A DNA stretch of 64,000 nt from Planctomycetaceae bacterium (GCA_014762625.1 JABURQ010000097.1:56451-120450); one strand, 5' to 3'; positions 9,397-19,066 are shown, counted from the stretch's first letter. The notes: generated by a model not told the origin, from the letters alone. A program made the numbers and translations.

Positions 9397-9439
9397 GGAA
9401 TTTCGCTTTCGCAACGAGCTTAATCAATGAGCGCAACGA

Positions 9440-9742
9440 TCAGCCATTGGCGGCAGCACAGTTGCCTTCGCTTTCCATCGACTCTTTTTGCTCGGTGATG
9501 ACCGGGCACTGAGAAGCCAACTCAGCGTTCAGAGCCGTGTAATCGGTCCATTCGCTGGGCAAGTTGTCTTCATGGAAAATAGCTTCGACCGGACACTCGG
9601 GCACACAAGCTTCGCAGTCGATGCATTCTTCGGGGTGGATGTACACCATCGATTGTCCCTCGTAGAAACATTCGACGGGACAAACAACAACGCAATCAGT
9701 GTACTTGCAGTTAAAACAAGGTTCTGCAACGACGTGGGTCAT
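9440..9742 (-). CDS. fdxA: Seven-iron ferredoxin (FdxA-like)
   Basis: A 100-residue electron carrier. Nine cysteines form the [3Fe-4S]/[4Fe-4S] pattern known from the Azotobacter-type ferredoxin: C9, C12, C17, C21, C25 in [19 protein letters not shown] and C40, C43, C46, C50 in [16 protein letters not shown]. The start at 9742 is preferred over the track's 9805 because GGGAG sits just upstream and the protein then begins MTHVVAEPC as in the family. The C-terminus after about residue 60 is short and acidic. It is monocistronic, so its redox partner cannot be named. Confidence 0.92.
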   Translation of the reverse strand: MTHVVAEPCFNCKYTDCVVVCPVECFYEGQSMVYIHPEECIDCEACVPECPVEAIFHEDNLPSEWTDYTALNAELASQCPVITEQKESMESEGNCAAANG

Positions 9743-10111
9743 AATCTCCCTTTCAAACCGGTGCTTAGGGCCGTTCGTATATCCTGAAGTGTCGAGATCA
9801 AACAATTTGTATTGATTTCAGGCTGATCGTAGTAGCGTCTCAGGACGGTGTCAAGACTCGGGATCGGCAGATTCAACCTTCAAACTTCAATTGAAACTGA
9901 GTCTCAGCAAGGGTTTATGACACTTGGCCTTCTCAAAACTGAGAGTTCTTCCACGACGCCAGCCGATCTTGCCGGTTTTGGGCGGCAAAACTCCATCTTG
10001 TCGGCGTTTCCCAACTACACTAACATAAGATCTGATAACTATTTCAGGTTTGGCAGGGTTCCTGCCGCGCGAGACCTGAATTTTCGACCTGTTTTCAGCA
10101 AATGCGGCCCG
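9743..10111. other. Divergent intergenic region between ferredoxin and sigma-factor genes
   Basis: This 369-bp stretch must hold promoters for both flanking genes. On the minus strand a TTGTTT / ATATAC pair about 17 bp apart precedes the ferredoxin gene, which is suggestive only. An in-frame extension of the sigma factor upstream to 9848 exists but lacks a recognisable domain. Nothing else is seen. Confidence 0.3.
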
Positions 10112-10687
10112 ATGGCTCTGACTGAAATTGATCGCAACCTGATTCAACGTTGCGTTGAACGAGAACCCGGAGCGTGGCGAGATTTCGTCAAACGCTTTAT
10201 GGGGCTCTTTCTGCATGTAATCAATCATACGTTACACGCTCACAGCGTCCGCGCACAACAAGATGAAATTGAAGATCTGTGCGGTGAGATTTTCCTCGAA
10301 ATTCTCTCCGACGACTTTAAAGTGTTGCGTAATTTTCGAGGCAAGAGTTCGCTCGCCTCTTACCTGACGGTCATCTCCCGCCGCACCACGTTGAGAGCGT
10401 TGCTGCGGAAGAATCATTCTCAGGCCATGGGACACGTGGACGTCCATTCTCGCTCGCTGGAACAGGCTTCCGCCGAATCGATCGTCATCAAACAGGAAGA
10501 ATTAGATGAACTGGAGGTGATGATGAAAAAGTTGCCTCCCGAGCACGCCGCGGTTGTCAAAATGTTTTATCTCGACGGCCTGAGTTATCAGAAAATTCAT
10601 GAAAAAACAGGTATCAGCGAAAACACCATCGGATCGATCCTTTCTCGATCGAAAGAGAAGCTGAAACGAGATAACCTGCAGGTCTGA
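10112..10687 (+). CDS. RNA polymerase sigma factor, ECF-like sigma-70 family
   Basis: A 191-residue regulator. Region 2 is recognisable around IEDLCGEIFLEIL...LRNFRGKSSLASYL, a variant of the ECF -10 recognition segment. Region 4 is present at the C-terminus (LPPEHAAVVKMFYLDGLSYQKIHEKTGISENTIGSILSRSKEKL) with a clear helix-turn-helix. The start at 10112 (MALTEIDRNLI) is chosen because the ECF domain begins there; the ORF track's longer start adds about 88 residues without domain character. No anti-sigma factor gene is next to it. Planctomycetes carry many such factors; the regulon is unknown. Confidence 0.85.
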   Translation: MALTEIDRNLIQRCVEREPGAWRDFVKRFMGLFLHVINHTLHAHSVRAQQDEIEDLCGEIFLEILSDDFKVLRNFRGKSSLASYLTVISRRTTLRALLRKNHSQAMGHVDVHSRSLEQASAESIVIKQEELDELEVMMKKLPPEHAAVVKMFYLDGLSYQKIHEKTGISENTIGSILSRSKEKLKRDNLQV

Positions 10688-10851
10688 TTCTCGCAGCTCC
10701 CCCTCTCTGCCTACGGTTTTCGAAGCCGTGAGACTCTCGCTCACCGTTGACCTCTTGTCGAGTGAGCGTTACGAATGGAGATGAGTCAATTCAGGAGTGC
10801 TACTCTTCGAGAGTCTCGATGATGTAGCGTCCTCACCAGGGAGAGAGCGTT

Positions 10852-13431
10852 ATGAAACGTCTACGAATCAATCAAATCACCCGAGCGATTTTGACAACGA
10901 GCCTAGTCTGGCTCACGATGTGCTGCACGCTCCAAGCCGGTGAATTCGTCTCTCGAAGCTACGAATCCCCCAAGGGGAGTTCCAAATACGCTGTTTACCT
11001 CCCGGATGGTTTTTCCAAACAAGACTCGTGGCCGGTGATGCTCTGGCTTCACGGGGCGGGTGAACGCGGTCGGGATGGTCAACTCCAGACACAAGTCGGC
11101 CTGGGACAAATTCTTCGACTTGATGAATACGACGTTCCTTACGTAGTCGTCTTCCCGCAATCTCAAGACAAGCATGCTCCCATTCTCTCTGGATGGGATG
11201 TTGAAACTGCTGATGGCGGGACCGCATTGAAAATTCTTGATGAAGCCATCGAAGAATTTCAGCTCAACCGACAGCAACAGGTTCTGATGGGCTGGTCGAT
11301 GGGAGGCTTTGGGGCAGTCGAACTCGCTCTGCATGCTCCGCAACGTTGGAAGTCGGTGGTTGTTCTGGCCGGCGGCGACCGACAATCAGACTACTCCAAG
11401 GCCAAAGATATTCCCTTCTGGCTCTTTCACGGCGAGCGGGACAAGATCGTCCCTCCGCAGCAAACCGAAAACCTTGCCGAAAAGTTGCGTGATGCCGGTG
11501 CCGAGGTGCGAGTGACATTGCTGGAGGAGACCGACCATAACCTTTGGCGCGATGTCTGTCGCTGGGAGGGACTGTATGAGTGGATGAAGGCTCCCGAGAC
11601 CGCAGTCCCTTATTCGGCACCGGAACCACTTCCTGAGGATTCCCCTTTGTTAGATGCATCGGCGGAATTTATTTCCGCGCTCGAAATCCCGAGCGTGGGG
11701 TATATCCGTCTTGGAAACACCATGCTGGAAGCCGTTTCGGCCTCGATTCCTGAAAAAATTCCCGATGATGTTCTGGAAGGAACTCTCGCCAACATATGGG
11801 ACCGCACTCAAGCCGCCGGCCGAGCGTTTAATGTTCGCTTCTCGCGGATCAGTTATGAAGGGGACGTTGCCCGCGTCTATGTCGGAGCCTACGGCAAAGA
11901 TCGATTGACGCTGCAATTGGCTCTTTCTAATGTCAACCTGGTGATCGGGCGGACCGACGTGAGCGGTTCGGGGAAATCGGCTGTCGCTGGCCCGATTCGT
12001 ATTGTGATCGGTCATCGAGAACCGGTCTGGCTCAGCGTCGCCGTCGAACCCACGGTCGAAAATCGACGTCTGCGTTTTAAATTGATCTCGACCCGATTTC
12101 AGATCCCGCGAAACAACTGGTACGTCACAACTCCTCGAATCCTGGGAACGCGGGGGCTCGGCATGACCCCCGAACGGGTTCGAGAGGGACTTGTGAGTGG
12201 GCTTTATTCATCGAGACGCCGGATCGAGGATCAGGTTCAAAGCTTGGTGCCGCAACTGATCAAACAGCTCGAATCGAATCTCGACGTGATCCGGTCTACC
12301 GAACAACTTAATTCCGCCTGGCCGTTGCCCGTCTACCAACCCCGCATTCGGATCTGGCCTCAAGAAGTGCTCACCGATCCCGAAGGCGTGACCATCCGGG
12401 TGGGGATGAGCGTGGCCGCGTACTTTCCCAGTCAATATCAGGGAGAGCCACGTACGTCCCGTATCGGTCAACTATCCTCCTCAGAATTCCCCACCATCAC
12501 CGATCTCCAAGTCGGAGTTTCTTCCGATGTTCTGACCCCGCTGACATCGCAGTTGATCGCCGAAGACGTGGCACATATTCATTTGGAAGATGTCCCCAAC
12601 ACTCCGTTCAAGAAACTTTATCAACAACAGGTCATGCGAGAGGTCTTCTCCGATCTGAAAAAACTCGGTCCAGGTTTCAAGGTTCGACATGAATTTCGTC
12701 TGACCCATCCACTGAGTATCGCTCCCCCGCCTCTGAAAGCTCCGCGTCCGGGAGATGATCGCCCCTCTCAAAACGTCGACGGCGTGGAATTGAATCTTTC
12801 CCTTCAGACCGCACGCCTCATCACAACCTTCCAAACCGCCGAAGATCAGCCGTGGCAACCGCTGGCGGAATTTGAATTCTCGGTGACACAAGGGGTCCAG
12901 GTCGATGTCGATGCTTCCAAAAACTCTTCCCGATCAGCGAACATTGGTTGGAGTGACGAGACCATGATCCAGGCACAACTCGTCTCTTCGCATGACCCCG
13001 GCGACGTGAATACAAATTTGTTCGTCGCAGAGTTTCGGAAAGGCTGGCGACGCTGGATCCAAAATCAGAAGAGCCGGAAGATCGATGTCCCCGATCTCGA
13101 TTTCGGCAAGAGCAAATTGAGACTGAGCGCCGCCGGCTGGGGATTCCGCCAAGGATTCGTGCGATTTTCTCCACCGGGTATCCGGATTTCCAATCAGTCG
13201 GACCGACCGTTGCGTTACCAGATTCAGACCGGCATCAGTGATTGGAGCGAGACTTATACACTTCCCCCGAATGAGGAGCACGTGTTCGATGGAGCGCAGA
13301 GTTTCCAATTTCGGGAAATCGATTCGGAAACGGGAACAGCACAACAAACCATGACGCTCCCCGCCGGATCTGTCAGTGCGTACAAATCCACTGACCAATC
13401 AATGGCTCCGAGTCTGAATCTGGTCGAATAA
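10852..13431 (+). CDS. Secreted alpha/beta hydrolase fused to a large domain of unknown function
   Basis: An 859-residue exported protein with a signal peptide ending near LQAGEF (about residue 30). Residues 35-250 form an esterase/PHB-depolymerase-like hydrolase: oxyanion region LWLHGAGERGRDG, nucleophile Ser149 in MGWSMGGFG, Asp197 in HGERDKIVP, His229 in ETDHNLW. The remaining 600 residues match nothing I recognise; they look like beta-rich modules and include a helical stretch (RRRIEDQVQSLVPQLIKQLESNLD). GGGAGAG precedes the ATG. Monocistronic. The hydrolase call is strong; the substrate and the C-terminal role are unknown. Confidence 0.78.
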   Translation: MKRLRINQITRAILTTSLVWLTMCCTLQAGEFVSRSYESPKGSSKYAVYLPDGFSKQDSWPVMLWLHGAGERGRDGQLQTQVGLGQILRLDEYDVPYVVVFPQSQDKHAPILSGWDVETADGGTALKILDEAIEEFQLNRQQQVLMGWSMGGFGAVELALHAPQRWKSVVVLAGGDRQSDYSKAKDIPFWLFHGERDKIVPPQQTENLAEKLRDAGAEVRVTLLEETDHNLWRDVCRWEGLYEWMKAPETAVPYSAPEPLPEDSPLLDASAEFISALEIPSVGYIRLGNTMLEAVSASIPEKIPDDVLEGTLANIWDRTQAAGRAFNVRFSRISYEGDVARVYVGAYGKDRLTLQLALSNVNLVIGRTDVSGSGKSAVAGPIRIVIGHREPVWLSVAVEPTVENRRLRFKLISTRFQIPRNNWYVTTPRILGTRGLGMTPERVREGLVSGLYSSRRRIEDQVQSLVPQLIKQLESNLDVIRSTEQLNSAWPLPVYQPRIRIWPQEVLTDPEGVTIRVGMSVAAYFPSQYQGEPRTSRIGQLSSSEFPTITDLQVGVSSDVLTPLTSQLIAEDVAHIHLEDVPNTPFKKLYQQQVMREVFSDLKKLGPGFKVRHEFRLTHPLSIAPPPLKAPRPGDDRPSQNVDGVELNLSLQTARLITTFQTAEDQPWQPLAEFEFSVTQGVQVDVDASKNSSRSANIGWSDETMIQAQLVSSHDPGDVNTNLFVAEFRKGWRRWIQNQKSRKIDVPDLDFGKSKLRLSAAGWGFRQGFVRFSPPGIRISNQSDRPLRYQIQTGISDWSETYTLPPNEEHVFDGAQSFQFREIDSETGTAQQTMTLPAGSVSAYKSTDQSMAPSLNLVE

Positions 13432-13724
13432 ACCGAACGAACTGCTTCTCGAATCCCTTTTCCGATCCCGGATTTCGGCGCTTGATTCCGCTGGTACGGG
13501 GTGTCAGAATGGTGCTCGCTGCTGAATCCGGCAGCGGTTTTTGGGCCAAGGATTATGCGAGTCTCCGGATGACGGTTTGTCTCCCGGGTGTTCGTTCCCA
13601 TCCCGACCCATCACATCCCGGTTTCCACGATCATTCATCACAATATCTGTAAGAGATCTTTCTCCGGGATCATCGATAACTTGCGATAGACAATAGTCAT
13701 TCAACGAAAGCTGACAGGACCACT

Positions 13725-15302
13725 ATGGAATTTCTTGAAGGCCGAACAGTCGGTATTGATCTGGGAACCACTTACTCTGCGATCGCCTATCTCAACGATG
13801 AAGGCGAACCCGAAATTCTCGCCAATTCAGACGACCGCACCATTACCCCATCGGTGGTGCTGCTGGCGGACGACGGGAAAGTGCTCGTCGGACCGTCTTT
13901 CGAACGCATCTCGATTGAAGATCCCGAACATATCGTCGAAGCTGTCAAACGCGAAATGGGAAACAAAGAGTTCTACGTCGTCTATCAAGGCAAAAAATTG
14001 ACCCCCGAATTCATCTCGGCGATGATTCTGAAAAAAATGAAGCAGGACGCCGAAAAGCGGATCGGCCCGATTGCCAACGCGGTCATCACCGTACCTTATT
14101 ACTTCAATGATGTTCGCCGCAAAGCCACTCAGGACGCCGGCAAAATTGCCGGCCTCAACGTCATTGACATCATCAACGAGCCGACCGCCGCGACGCTGGC
14201 ATATGCGTGGAAGAAAGGGGAATTCGGTCGGGTCGATAAGGACTTCGGCGAACGGACTCTCCTAGTCTATGACCTGGGAGGAGGAACATTCGACGTGACC
14301 GCCGTCAAATACACGAGCACGAACTTCAAAGTGCTCGCCACCGACGGAGACGTCATGCTGGGCGGTCTCGACTGGTCACAACGCTTGGTACAGCATCTTT
14401 GCGAACAGTTCAAAACCAAGTACGGCGAAGACCCCTCGAACGACCCGGAAGCGATTCTGCAATTCACCCAAGAGTGCGAATCCGCCAAGCGGGCGCTCTC
14501 CAAAAAATCGCAACTGCCGATCTCGGTCTACTACAAGGGCAAAACACTTACCGTATCGCTTACACGTTCAGAGTTCGAACGGATGACGTCCGACCTTCTG
14601 CAACGCACCAAGGACACCACCGAGCTGGTGATGGAACAGGCCGGCATCAAACCGGGAGAATTCGACGATGTGTTGCTGGTGGGTGGATCGACATACATGC
14701 CCGTGGTCGAACAAATGCTGCGAGATGTGACCGGTTCGGAACCGTCACGCGGCCTGAATCCGGAAGAGGCTGTCGCGCAGGGGGCCGCGTTGCACGCCGC
14801 GATTCTGCAAGCCCGGGAGCTGGGAGAAGAAAGCGGCATGGCGAAAACTCTGGTGCAAAGATTACTGCAAATTTCGACGTCGGACGTCAACTCGCATTCC
14901 CTTGGTGTCAAAGTGAGCGATCCACAAGAAAAGTCGCGCAAGATCAACCACATCATGATCCCGCGCAACACGCCCATTCCGTTTGACATCAAACAGAAGT
15001 TTGTCACCAACGTCGACAATCAAACCAACGTCCATGTCGTGATTCTGGAAGGAGAGGCCAAAGATCCGAACGCTTGTTCGGAAATCGGAGACTTCCGTGT
15101 TGTCGATCTTCCTCCGAACCTTCCCGCCGGATCGCCGGTCGAAATCACTTACAGTTACGACGCCAGCGGGCGTATCAGCGCGACCGCGAAAGAGTTGACG
15201 AGCGGTGCGGTTGCTTCGACCGAAATTGTCAGAAGTTCGGGACTGGACGACTCCGGTGTCGATTTGTTTGAAACGTTGGCAACAAGTTATAGCGTCGAAT
15301 AA
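13725..15302 (+). CDS. Hsp70 family protein lacking the C-terminal lid
   Basis: A DnaK-like chaperone ATPase of 525 residues, about 100 shorter than standard DnaK. The nucleotide-binding domain (1-375) has GIDLGTTYSAIAY, the connect motif EPTAATLAYAW, phosphate-2 DLGGGTFDVT (183-192) and adenosine motif VLLVGGSTYMP. A beta substrate-binding domain follows (about 385-500, RNTPIPFDIKQKF ... YDASGRISATAKE). The chain ends at about 525, so the alpha-helical lid and EEVD-like tail are missing. The usual hydrophobic linker before the substrate domain is altered (QISTSDVNSHSLGV). AGGA lies upstream of the ATG. The J-like gene follows after 63 bp, so the two are likely co-transcribed. It is probably a specialised paralogue, not the housekeeping dnaK. 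Confidence 0.9.
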   Translation: MEFLEGRTVGIDLGTTYSAIAYLNDEGEPEILANSDDRTITPSVVLLADDGKVLVGPSFERISIEDPEHIVEAVKREMGNKEFYVVYQGKKLTPEFISAMILKKMKQDAEKRIGPIANAVITVPYYFNDVRRKATQDAGKIAGLNVIDIINEPTAATLAYAWKKGEFGRVDKDFGERTLLVYDLGGGTFDVTAVKYTSTNFKVLATDGDVMLGGLDWSQRLVQHLCEQFKTKYGEDPSNDPEAILQFTQECESAKRALSKKSQLPISVYYKGKTLTVSLTRSEFERMTSDLLQRTKDTTELVMEQAGIKPGEFDDVLLVGGSTYMPVVEQMLRDVTGSEPSRGLNPEEAVAQGAALHAAILQARELGEESGMAKTLVQRLLQISTSDVNSHSLGVKVSDPQEKSRKINHIMIPRNTPIPFDIKQKFVTNVDNQTNVHVVILEGEAKDPNACSEIGDFRVVDLPPNLPAGSPVEITYSYDASGRISATAKELTSGAVASTEIVRSSGLDDSGVDLFETLATSYSVE

Positions 15303-15365
15303 TCCCCTCGCCCGATCGAAGATCGAGCTCAGAAACGCCTATTGCGATTTGGTTAAGGAGTCGCC

Positions 15366-16403
15366 GTGTCGATCAATGTGTATCAGGAATGGTTGGGAAT
15401 TCCCGAGGAACAATGCCCGCCCGATCATTACGCGCTCTTGCGTCTTGTCCAATTTGAAGATGACGAAGAGCGAATCCAGGCCAATTACCGTAAGTTGAAC
15501 GCTCATGTGCGGAAATATGCGACGGGGCAATACAGTAAGGAATCGCAGGATCTCATGAACGAGATCGCGCGGGCGATGCTCTGCCTGACCGATCCGGTTC
15601 GAAAAAAAGAATATGATAAGTCTCTGGGGCGCGAATTCGATGAGTCGTCCGACGGCGGTAAGAAGTCACTCGGCGAGGCCCTCGTCGATGATGGGATCAT
15701 CACGGTCGATCAACTGAAAGAGGCGGAATCGTTTGCGGAAGCTCGGGGGCTGGAATTGCGTGACGCGGTCGTGCAAATGAAGCTCACGGACATGGAAACC
15801 GCCACACAATATTATGCCAACGAACTCGGCGTCCCTTATCTCGATTTGAATGAAACGTTGCCTGACGACTCGGTTCTCGATCAGGTCCCGAGAAATCTCG
15901 TCAAACTCAATACCTTTATCCCGATGTTTGTTGACGACGACACGTTGCTGATTGTCTGTGCCGATGAGCCGACTCCCGATCTGGTCGATGAATTACGTCT
16001 CCGCTTCAGTATGCCGAGTAAATTTGCGTTGGCGACCCCTCGTAGCGTAAATCAGGCCATCGCCAAATACTACGCTCCCGGCATGCGGGAGGATGTAGCC
16101 GACACGATGGATGAGGATTCCCAGAAGTCGAAAGGTGTGACTCGAAAATCTGCCAAAGACAAAGGGGCCAAAAAGAAAAAAGCGAAATCGCAAGCCGCCC
16201 CGCTCACCGCCGAAGAACTTTCACAACGCAAATTAATGGGGATTATGTTCATTTGCTGGGCGTTAATTGGCTCATTTTTTCTGGGAAATTACGTCGTCTC
16301 TCCCTTGTTCGATAAAAATATCTTCGTGACGTATTTGCTCATGGCTTTGATCACCGGCCCGACCGCTGCCTGGGTCTTCCTGATGTATTTGAAAGGCAAA
16401 TAA
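15366..16403 (+). CDS. J-like domain / MshEN-like membrane protein
   Basis: A 345-residue protein with a GTG start and AAGGAG just upstream. Residues 1-90 resemble a J-domain (DHYALLRL ... NYRKLNAHVRKYA ... LTDPVRKKEYD), but the Hsp70-stimulating HPD tripeptide is replaced by HVR (47-49). Residues 100-237 look like the MshEN/GspE-type N-terminal domain (SLGEALVDDGIITVDQLKEA ... GVPYLDLNE ... VPRNLVKLNTFIPMF). A Lys/Ala-rich linker leads to two C-terminal membrane helices (290-312 and 320-342). It lies directly after the lid-less Hsp70, suggesting a membrane-associated pair. The domain combination is unusual; function is inference. Confidence 0.75.
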   Translation: MSINVYQEWLGIPEEQCPPDHYALLRLVQFEDDEERIQANYRKLNAHVRKYATGQYSKESQDLMNEIARAMLCLTDPVRKKEYDKSLGREFDESSDGGKKSLGEALVDDGIITVDQLKEAESFAEARGLELRDAVVQMKLTDMETATQYYANELGVPYLDLNETLPDDSVLDQVPRNLVKLNTFIPMFVDDDTLLIVCADEPTPDLVDELRLRFSMPSKFALATPRSVNQAIAKYYAPGMREDVADTMDEDSQKSKGVTRKSAKDKGAKKKKAKSQAAPLTAEELSQRKLMGIMFICWALIGSFFLGNYVVSPLFDKNIFVTYLLMALITGPTAAWVFLMYLKGK

Positions 16404-16517
16404 CCGGATAAGTTGTCCATTCCGGCTGTTGTGTCAACTGCATGTCAGGATTTCTCCCCTTGATGCATCCTCCCCTGAGTTCCTACCATTCATGGGTTCG
16501 ATCATGGAGGAGAACCT

Positions 16518-17705
16518 ATGCTGACACGACGAAATTTTCTCGCAAGCGGGATTGCGGCGACGATCTCTCACCGCTGCCTGGCGCAACAACCAACCTCACC
16601 CTCGATTCAAACGAGTTTGCTGATACCGGAACAATTTCGGTCGGGACCGAATTACACGCTCGCCGCTCAAACCGGAGTGGCCGCTCATCATTACCAGTTC
16701 CGAATCATGACCCGGTGGGGAATGCTCCCCGCTTCCGGGATCAATCAGTTGCGAATTCGGCTGTACGAGATGCAATGCCTCGAATTGGCCATGGATGAAC
16801 GCTGGCAATTGCAATCGATCCAGGGAGCGTTCGACAGCCTGGAAAAGACTCCCGAGGGAGCATTGCTAATTCTTCGAGACCCCATCGGAACGCTCCTCCG
16901 TACCCCCCGAGGGTTGCAGAAACTGGTCGGTCAGAGGCTCAATGAAATTGACAAACGCGCCGGTGGATCGACCCGACGAGAACTCGCCGCTCGTCTCGGT
17001 TGCGATCCCGAAACAACCAATCCGTTACTCGCCAGAATGCTCGATGAGATCTCCACCCGTAACAAAGTTGGCAAGATCGCTGCTCGGATTGGTATGTCGG
17101 TCGCCGTCCCCGGTCTCGGACTTCTAGCCCTGAATACCGATATCGAAAAAACCGTCACCACCTACCTTCCCTCCGAGATCAATCGATCCCTCGATCAACA
17201 TCTCGCCCGGGCAGGTGTCCGGAGATCGATTCGGCAACAGTTTCTGACCAACATGGCATTCACGACCACAGAAAAGCTGGTCTTGATGGAGTATTTGAAA
17301 ATTCTGAGCGAGGTTTCCGGTCGTTACTCCTTGATCGAAAACGCGGCGGCCGCCACGAACGAAACTCAGGCACTGGCGGTTCTCGAAGAAACTGCGCGTC
17401 TGGTCACACTCCATCGGAAGGAGCCCTTGAATGAGATCCGGTTTATCGGGTTGACCTGCTGTCGTCGAAAATCCGGTCCACAAGTACTCGTCGCATCCGT
17501 TGACTATCTGTCCGCCACCCCCGATGTCCAAACGATGGCCCAGACAATTCGCAAGCAATTCCCAATGGGCGAGGTTGAATTGCAAATTTTAGGCACCTGT
17601 TCCACCGGTGCACGAGAAATCTTAGAGAAGTCCGAAATCACCGTAAAACATCAGCTTCGAGAGGAGTTTTCAGTTCCCGAATTGGATGACAAGCAAAGCA
17701 AATGA
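16518..17705 (+). CDS. Tat-signal protein of unknown function
   Basis: A 395-residue protein beginning MLTRRNFLASGIAATISHRC, a twin-arginine export signal, with a strong GGAGGAGA site upstream. The mature part starts after about AQQ. A central hydrophobic segment (IGMSVAVPGLGLLAL, about 195-210) and helical, charged flanks are visible. The C-terminal part has beta-like stretches (QVLVASVDYL, GEVELQILGTCSTG). No catalytic motif or family is recognised. It is followed by another Tat protein (TIM-barrel isomerase) on the same strand. A periplasmic location is the only supported inference. Confidence 0.75.
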   Translation: MLTRRNFLASGIAATISHRCLAQQPTSPSIQTSLLIPEQFRSGPNYTLAAQTGVAAHHYQFRIMTRWGMLPASGINQLRIRLYEMQCLELAMDERWQLQSIQGAFDSLEKTPEGALLILRDPIGTLLRTPRGLQKLVGQRLNEIDKRAGGSTRRELAARLGCDPETTNPLLARMLDEISTRNKVGKIAARIGMSVAVPGLGLLALNTDIEKTVTTYLPSEINRSLDQHLARAGVRRSIRQQFLTNMAFTTTEKLVLMEYLKILSEVSGRYSLIENAAAATNETQALAVLEETARLVTLHRKEPLNEIRFIGLTCCRRKSGPQVLVASVDYLSATPDVQTMAQTIRKQFPMGEVELQILGTCSTGAREILEKSEITVKHQLREEFSVPELDDKQSK

Positions 17706-17784
17706 GGCTGACTCCAGGTCTCCTTCGCGGTAAGATGCGACCATTGATTCGATCTCTTGAACCGCCTGACTGGGATATCCATCG

Positions 17785-18750
17785 ATGAGTTTGCCACTTT
17801 CACGCCGCGAAGTAATCGCTCGCTCCGCCACCGCTGCTGGGCTTGCTTTATCAAGTTCGCTCTCCGCAGGACTCTACGCCGCCGAAGCCGCCAATATCAC
17901 ACCGCCTCAAAAACGCCCTTTTGGCTACTGTTTCAACACCAGTTGCGTGCGGGAGCAAAAACCGGATCTCGTCTCGGAAATCGAGATGGCAGCGAAGGCA
18001 GGCTACGACGGGATAGAACCCTGGATTCGCGAACTCGACCAATACGTACAAGACGGCGGTTCGCTGCGCGACCTGCGGAAACGCCTGGCTGACCTGGGAC
18101 TGGGTGTGGAAAGTGCGATCGGATTTGCCAATTGGATCGTCGATGACGATGAGAAAAGAGCGGCAGCACTCGAACAGGCCAAACGCGAAATGAATATGCT
18201 GGCCGAGATTGGAGGAAAACGGATTGCGGCACCTCCCGCCGGTGCTCATCGAGGAGACAAGCTCGATTTGATGGACATCGCCCGACGCTACCATGCGTTG
18301 TTGGAGGTTGGTCGAGAAACCGGCATCCTCCCGCAACTGGAAATCTGGGGACCGGCTACCAACCTCTCCCGTATTGGAGAAGCTGTGTTCGTGGCGACTG
18401 AAAGCGGTCATCCGGATGCCTGCCTGCTGCTCGATGTGTACCACATCTTCCGGGGCGGATCTGACTTCAATGGCCTGCGTCTGATCAACGGTCGAGCCAT
18501 GCACGTCATGCATATCAATGATTATCCTGCCGAACCGGAACGTGAACAAATGAGCGACAAGGATCGCGTCTATCCCGGCGACGGCGTCGCCCCGCTGGAT
18601 AAAATCCTCCAAACACTTCAAGCCACCGGTTTTACAGGCATGTTGTCACTCGAACTCTTCAATCCGGAGTATTTCAAACGTCCGGTCGAAGAAGTCATGC
18701 AAACCGGCATTGCCAAGATCGATCGAGCCGTCATGTCCGCAGTCGGGTAA
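17785..18750 (+). CDS. Sugar phosphate isomerase/epimerase (TIM-barrel), Tat-exported
   Basis: A 321-residue protein with a Tat-type leader (LSRREVIARSATAAGLALS). The mature part is an AP-endonuclease-2-like TIM barrel of the sugar isomerase/epimerase group: CFNTSC start, KAGYDGIEPW, ALLEVGRETGILPQLEIWG, LLLDVYHIFRG, and MHVMHINDYPAEPE with metal-binding-type acidic and His residues, ending in GMLSLELFNPEYF. In planctomycetes such proteins often accompany sugar-oxidising genes. Exact substrate unknown. The preceding gene on the same strand is also a Tat protein; the pair may be co-expressed but the spacing does not prove it. Confidence 0.85.
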   Translation: MSLPLSRREVIARSATAAGLALSSSLSAGLYAAEAANITPPQKRPFGYCFNTSCVREQKPDLVSEIEMAAKAGYDGIEPWIRELDQYVQDGGSLRDLRKRLADLGLGVESAIGFANWIVDDDEKRAAALEQAKREMNMLAEIGGKRIAAPPAGAHRGDKLDLMDIARRYHALLEVGRETGILPQLEIWGPATNLSRIGEAVFVATESGHPDACLLLDVYHIFRGGSDFNGLRLINGRAMHVMHINDYPAEPEREQMSDKDRVYPGDGVAPLDKILQTLQATGFTGMLSLELFNPEYFKRPVEEVMQTGIAKIDRAVMSAVG

Positions 18751-18757
18751 GAACACC

Positions 18758-19066
18758 TCAGATCGATTCAAGTCGTACGTGATCGACTTTATTTTGAATG
18801 ACCCATTCCAGAAAGAGTTCCAGCTCTTCGGACAATTCCAGTTCCGCCGTGCTGGAACTGTCGAGCGGCGAAACCAGCTTGATCACGCCCTCGTCGTAAA
18901 TTTCCTCAGTTTCTTTCAGATCGATCCAATATTCGTTAGGGGCGAGTTCGACCGGAATGTCATCACCATTGCGCGTGCCGAAATAGGCGATCTCGTGTCG
19001 AAAACGGTCGGACATTTTCGTGGGTGGGGTTGCATCGTTGGAGACACAAATCACTTTTACGCTCAT
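18758..19066 (-). CDS. Hypothetical 102-residue protein
   Basis: The start is set at 19066 (MSVKVICVSN) instead of 19081; both are possible. The protein is acidic (ELELSEELELFLEWVIQNK) with no signal peptide, helix or motif recognised. It converges on the isomerase gene with 7 bp between the stops, and the SpeA gene ends just upstream on the same strand, so it may be at the tail of that transcript's neighbourhood. Function is unknown. Confidence 0.6.
   Translation of the reverse strand: MSVKVICVSNDATPPTKMSDRFRHEIAYFGTRNGDDIPVELAPNEYWIDLKETEEIYDEGVIKLVSPLDSSSTAELELSEELELFLEWVIQNKVDHVRLESI

Noticed and set aside
9848-10111. 88-residue extension of the sigma factor
   Set aside because: No domain character and no ribosome site; the sigma domain begins at the ATG at 10112.
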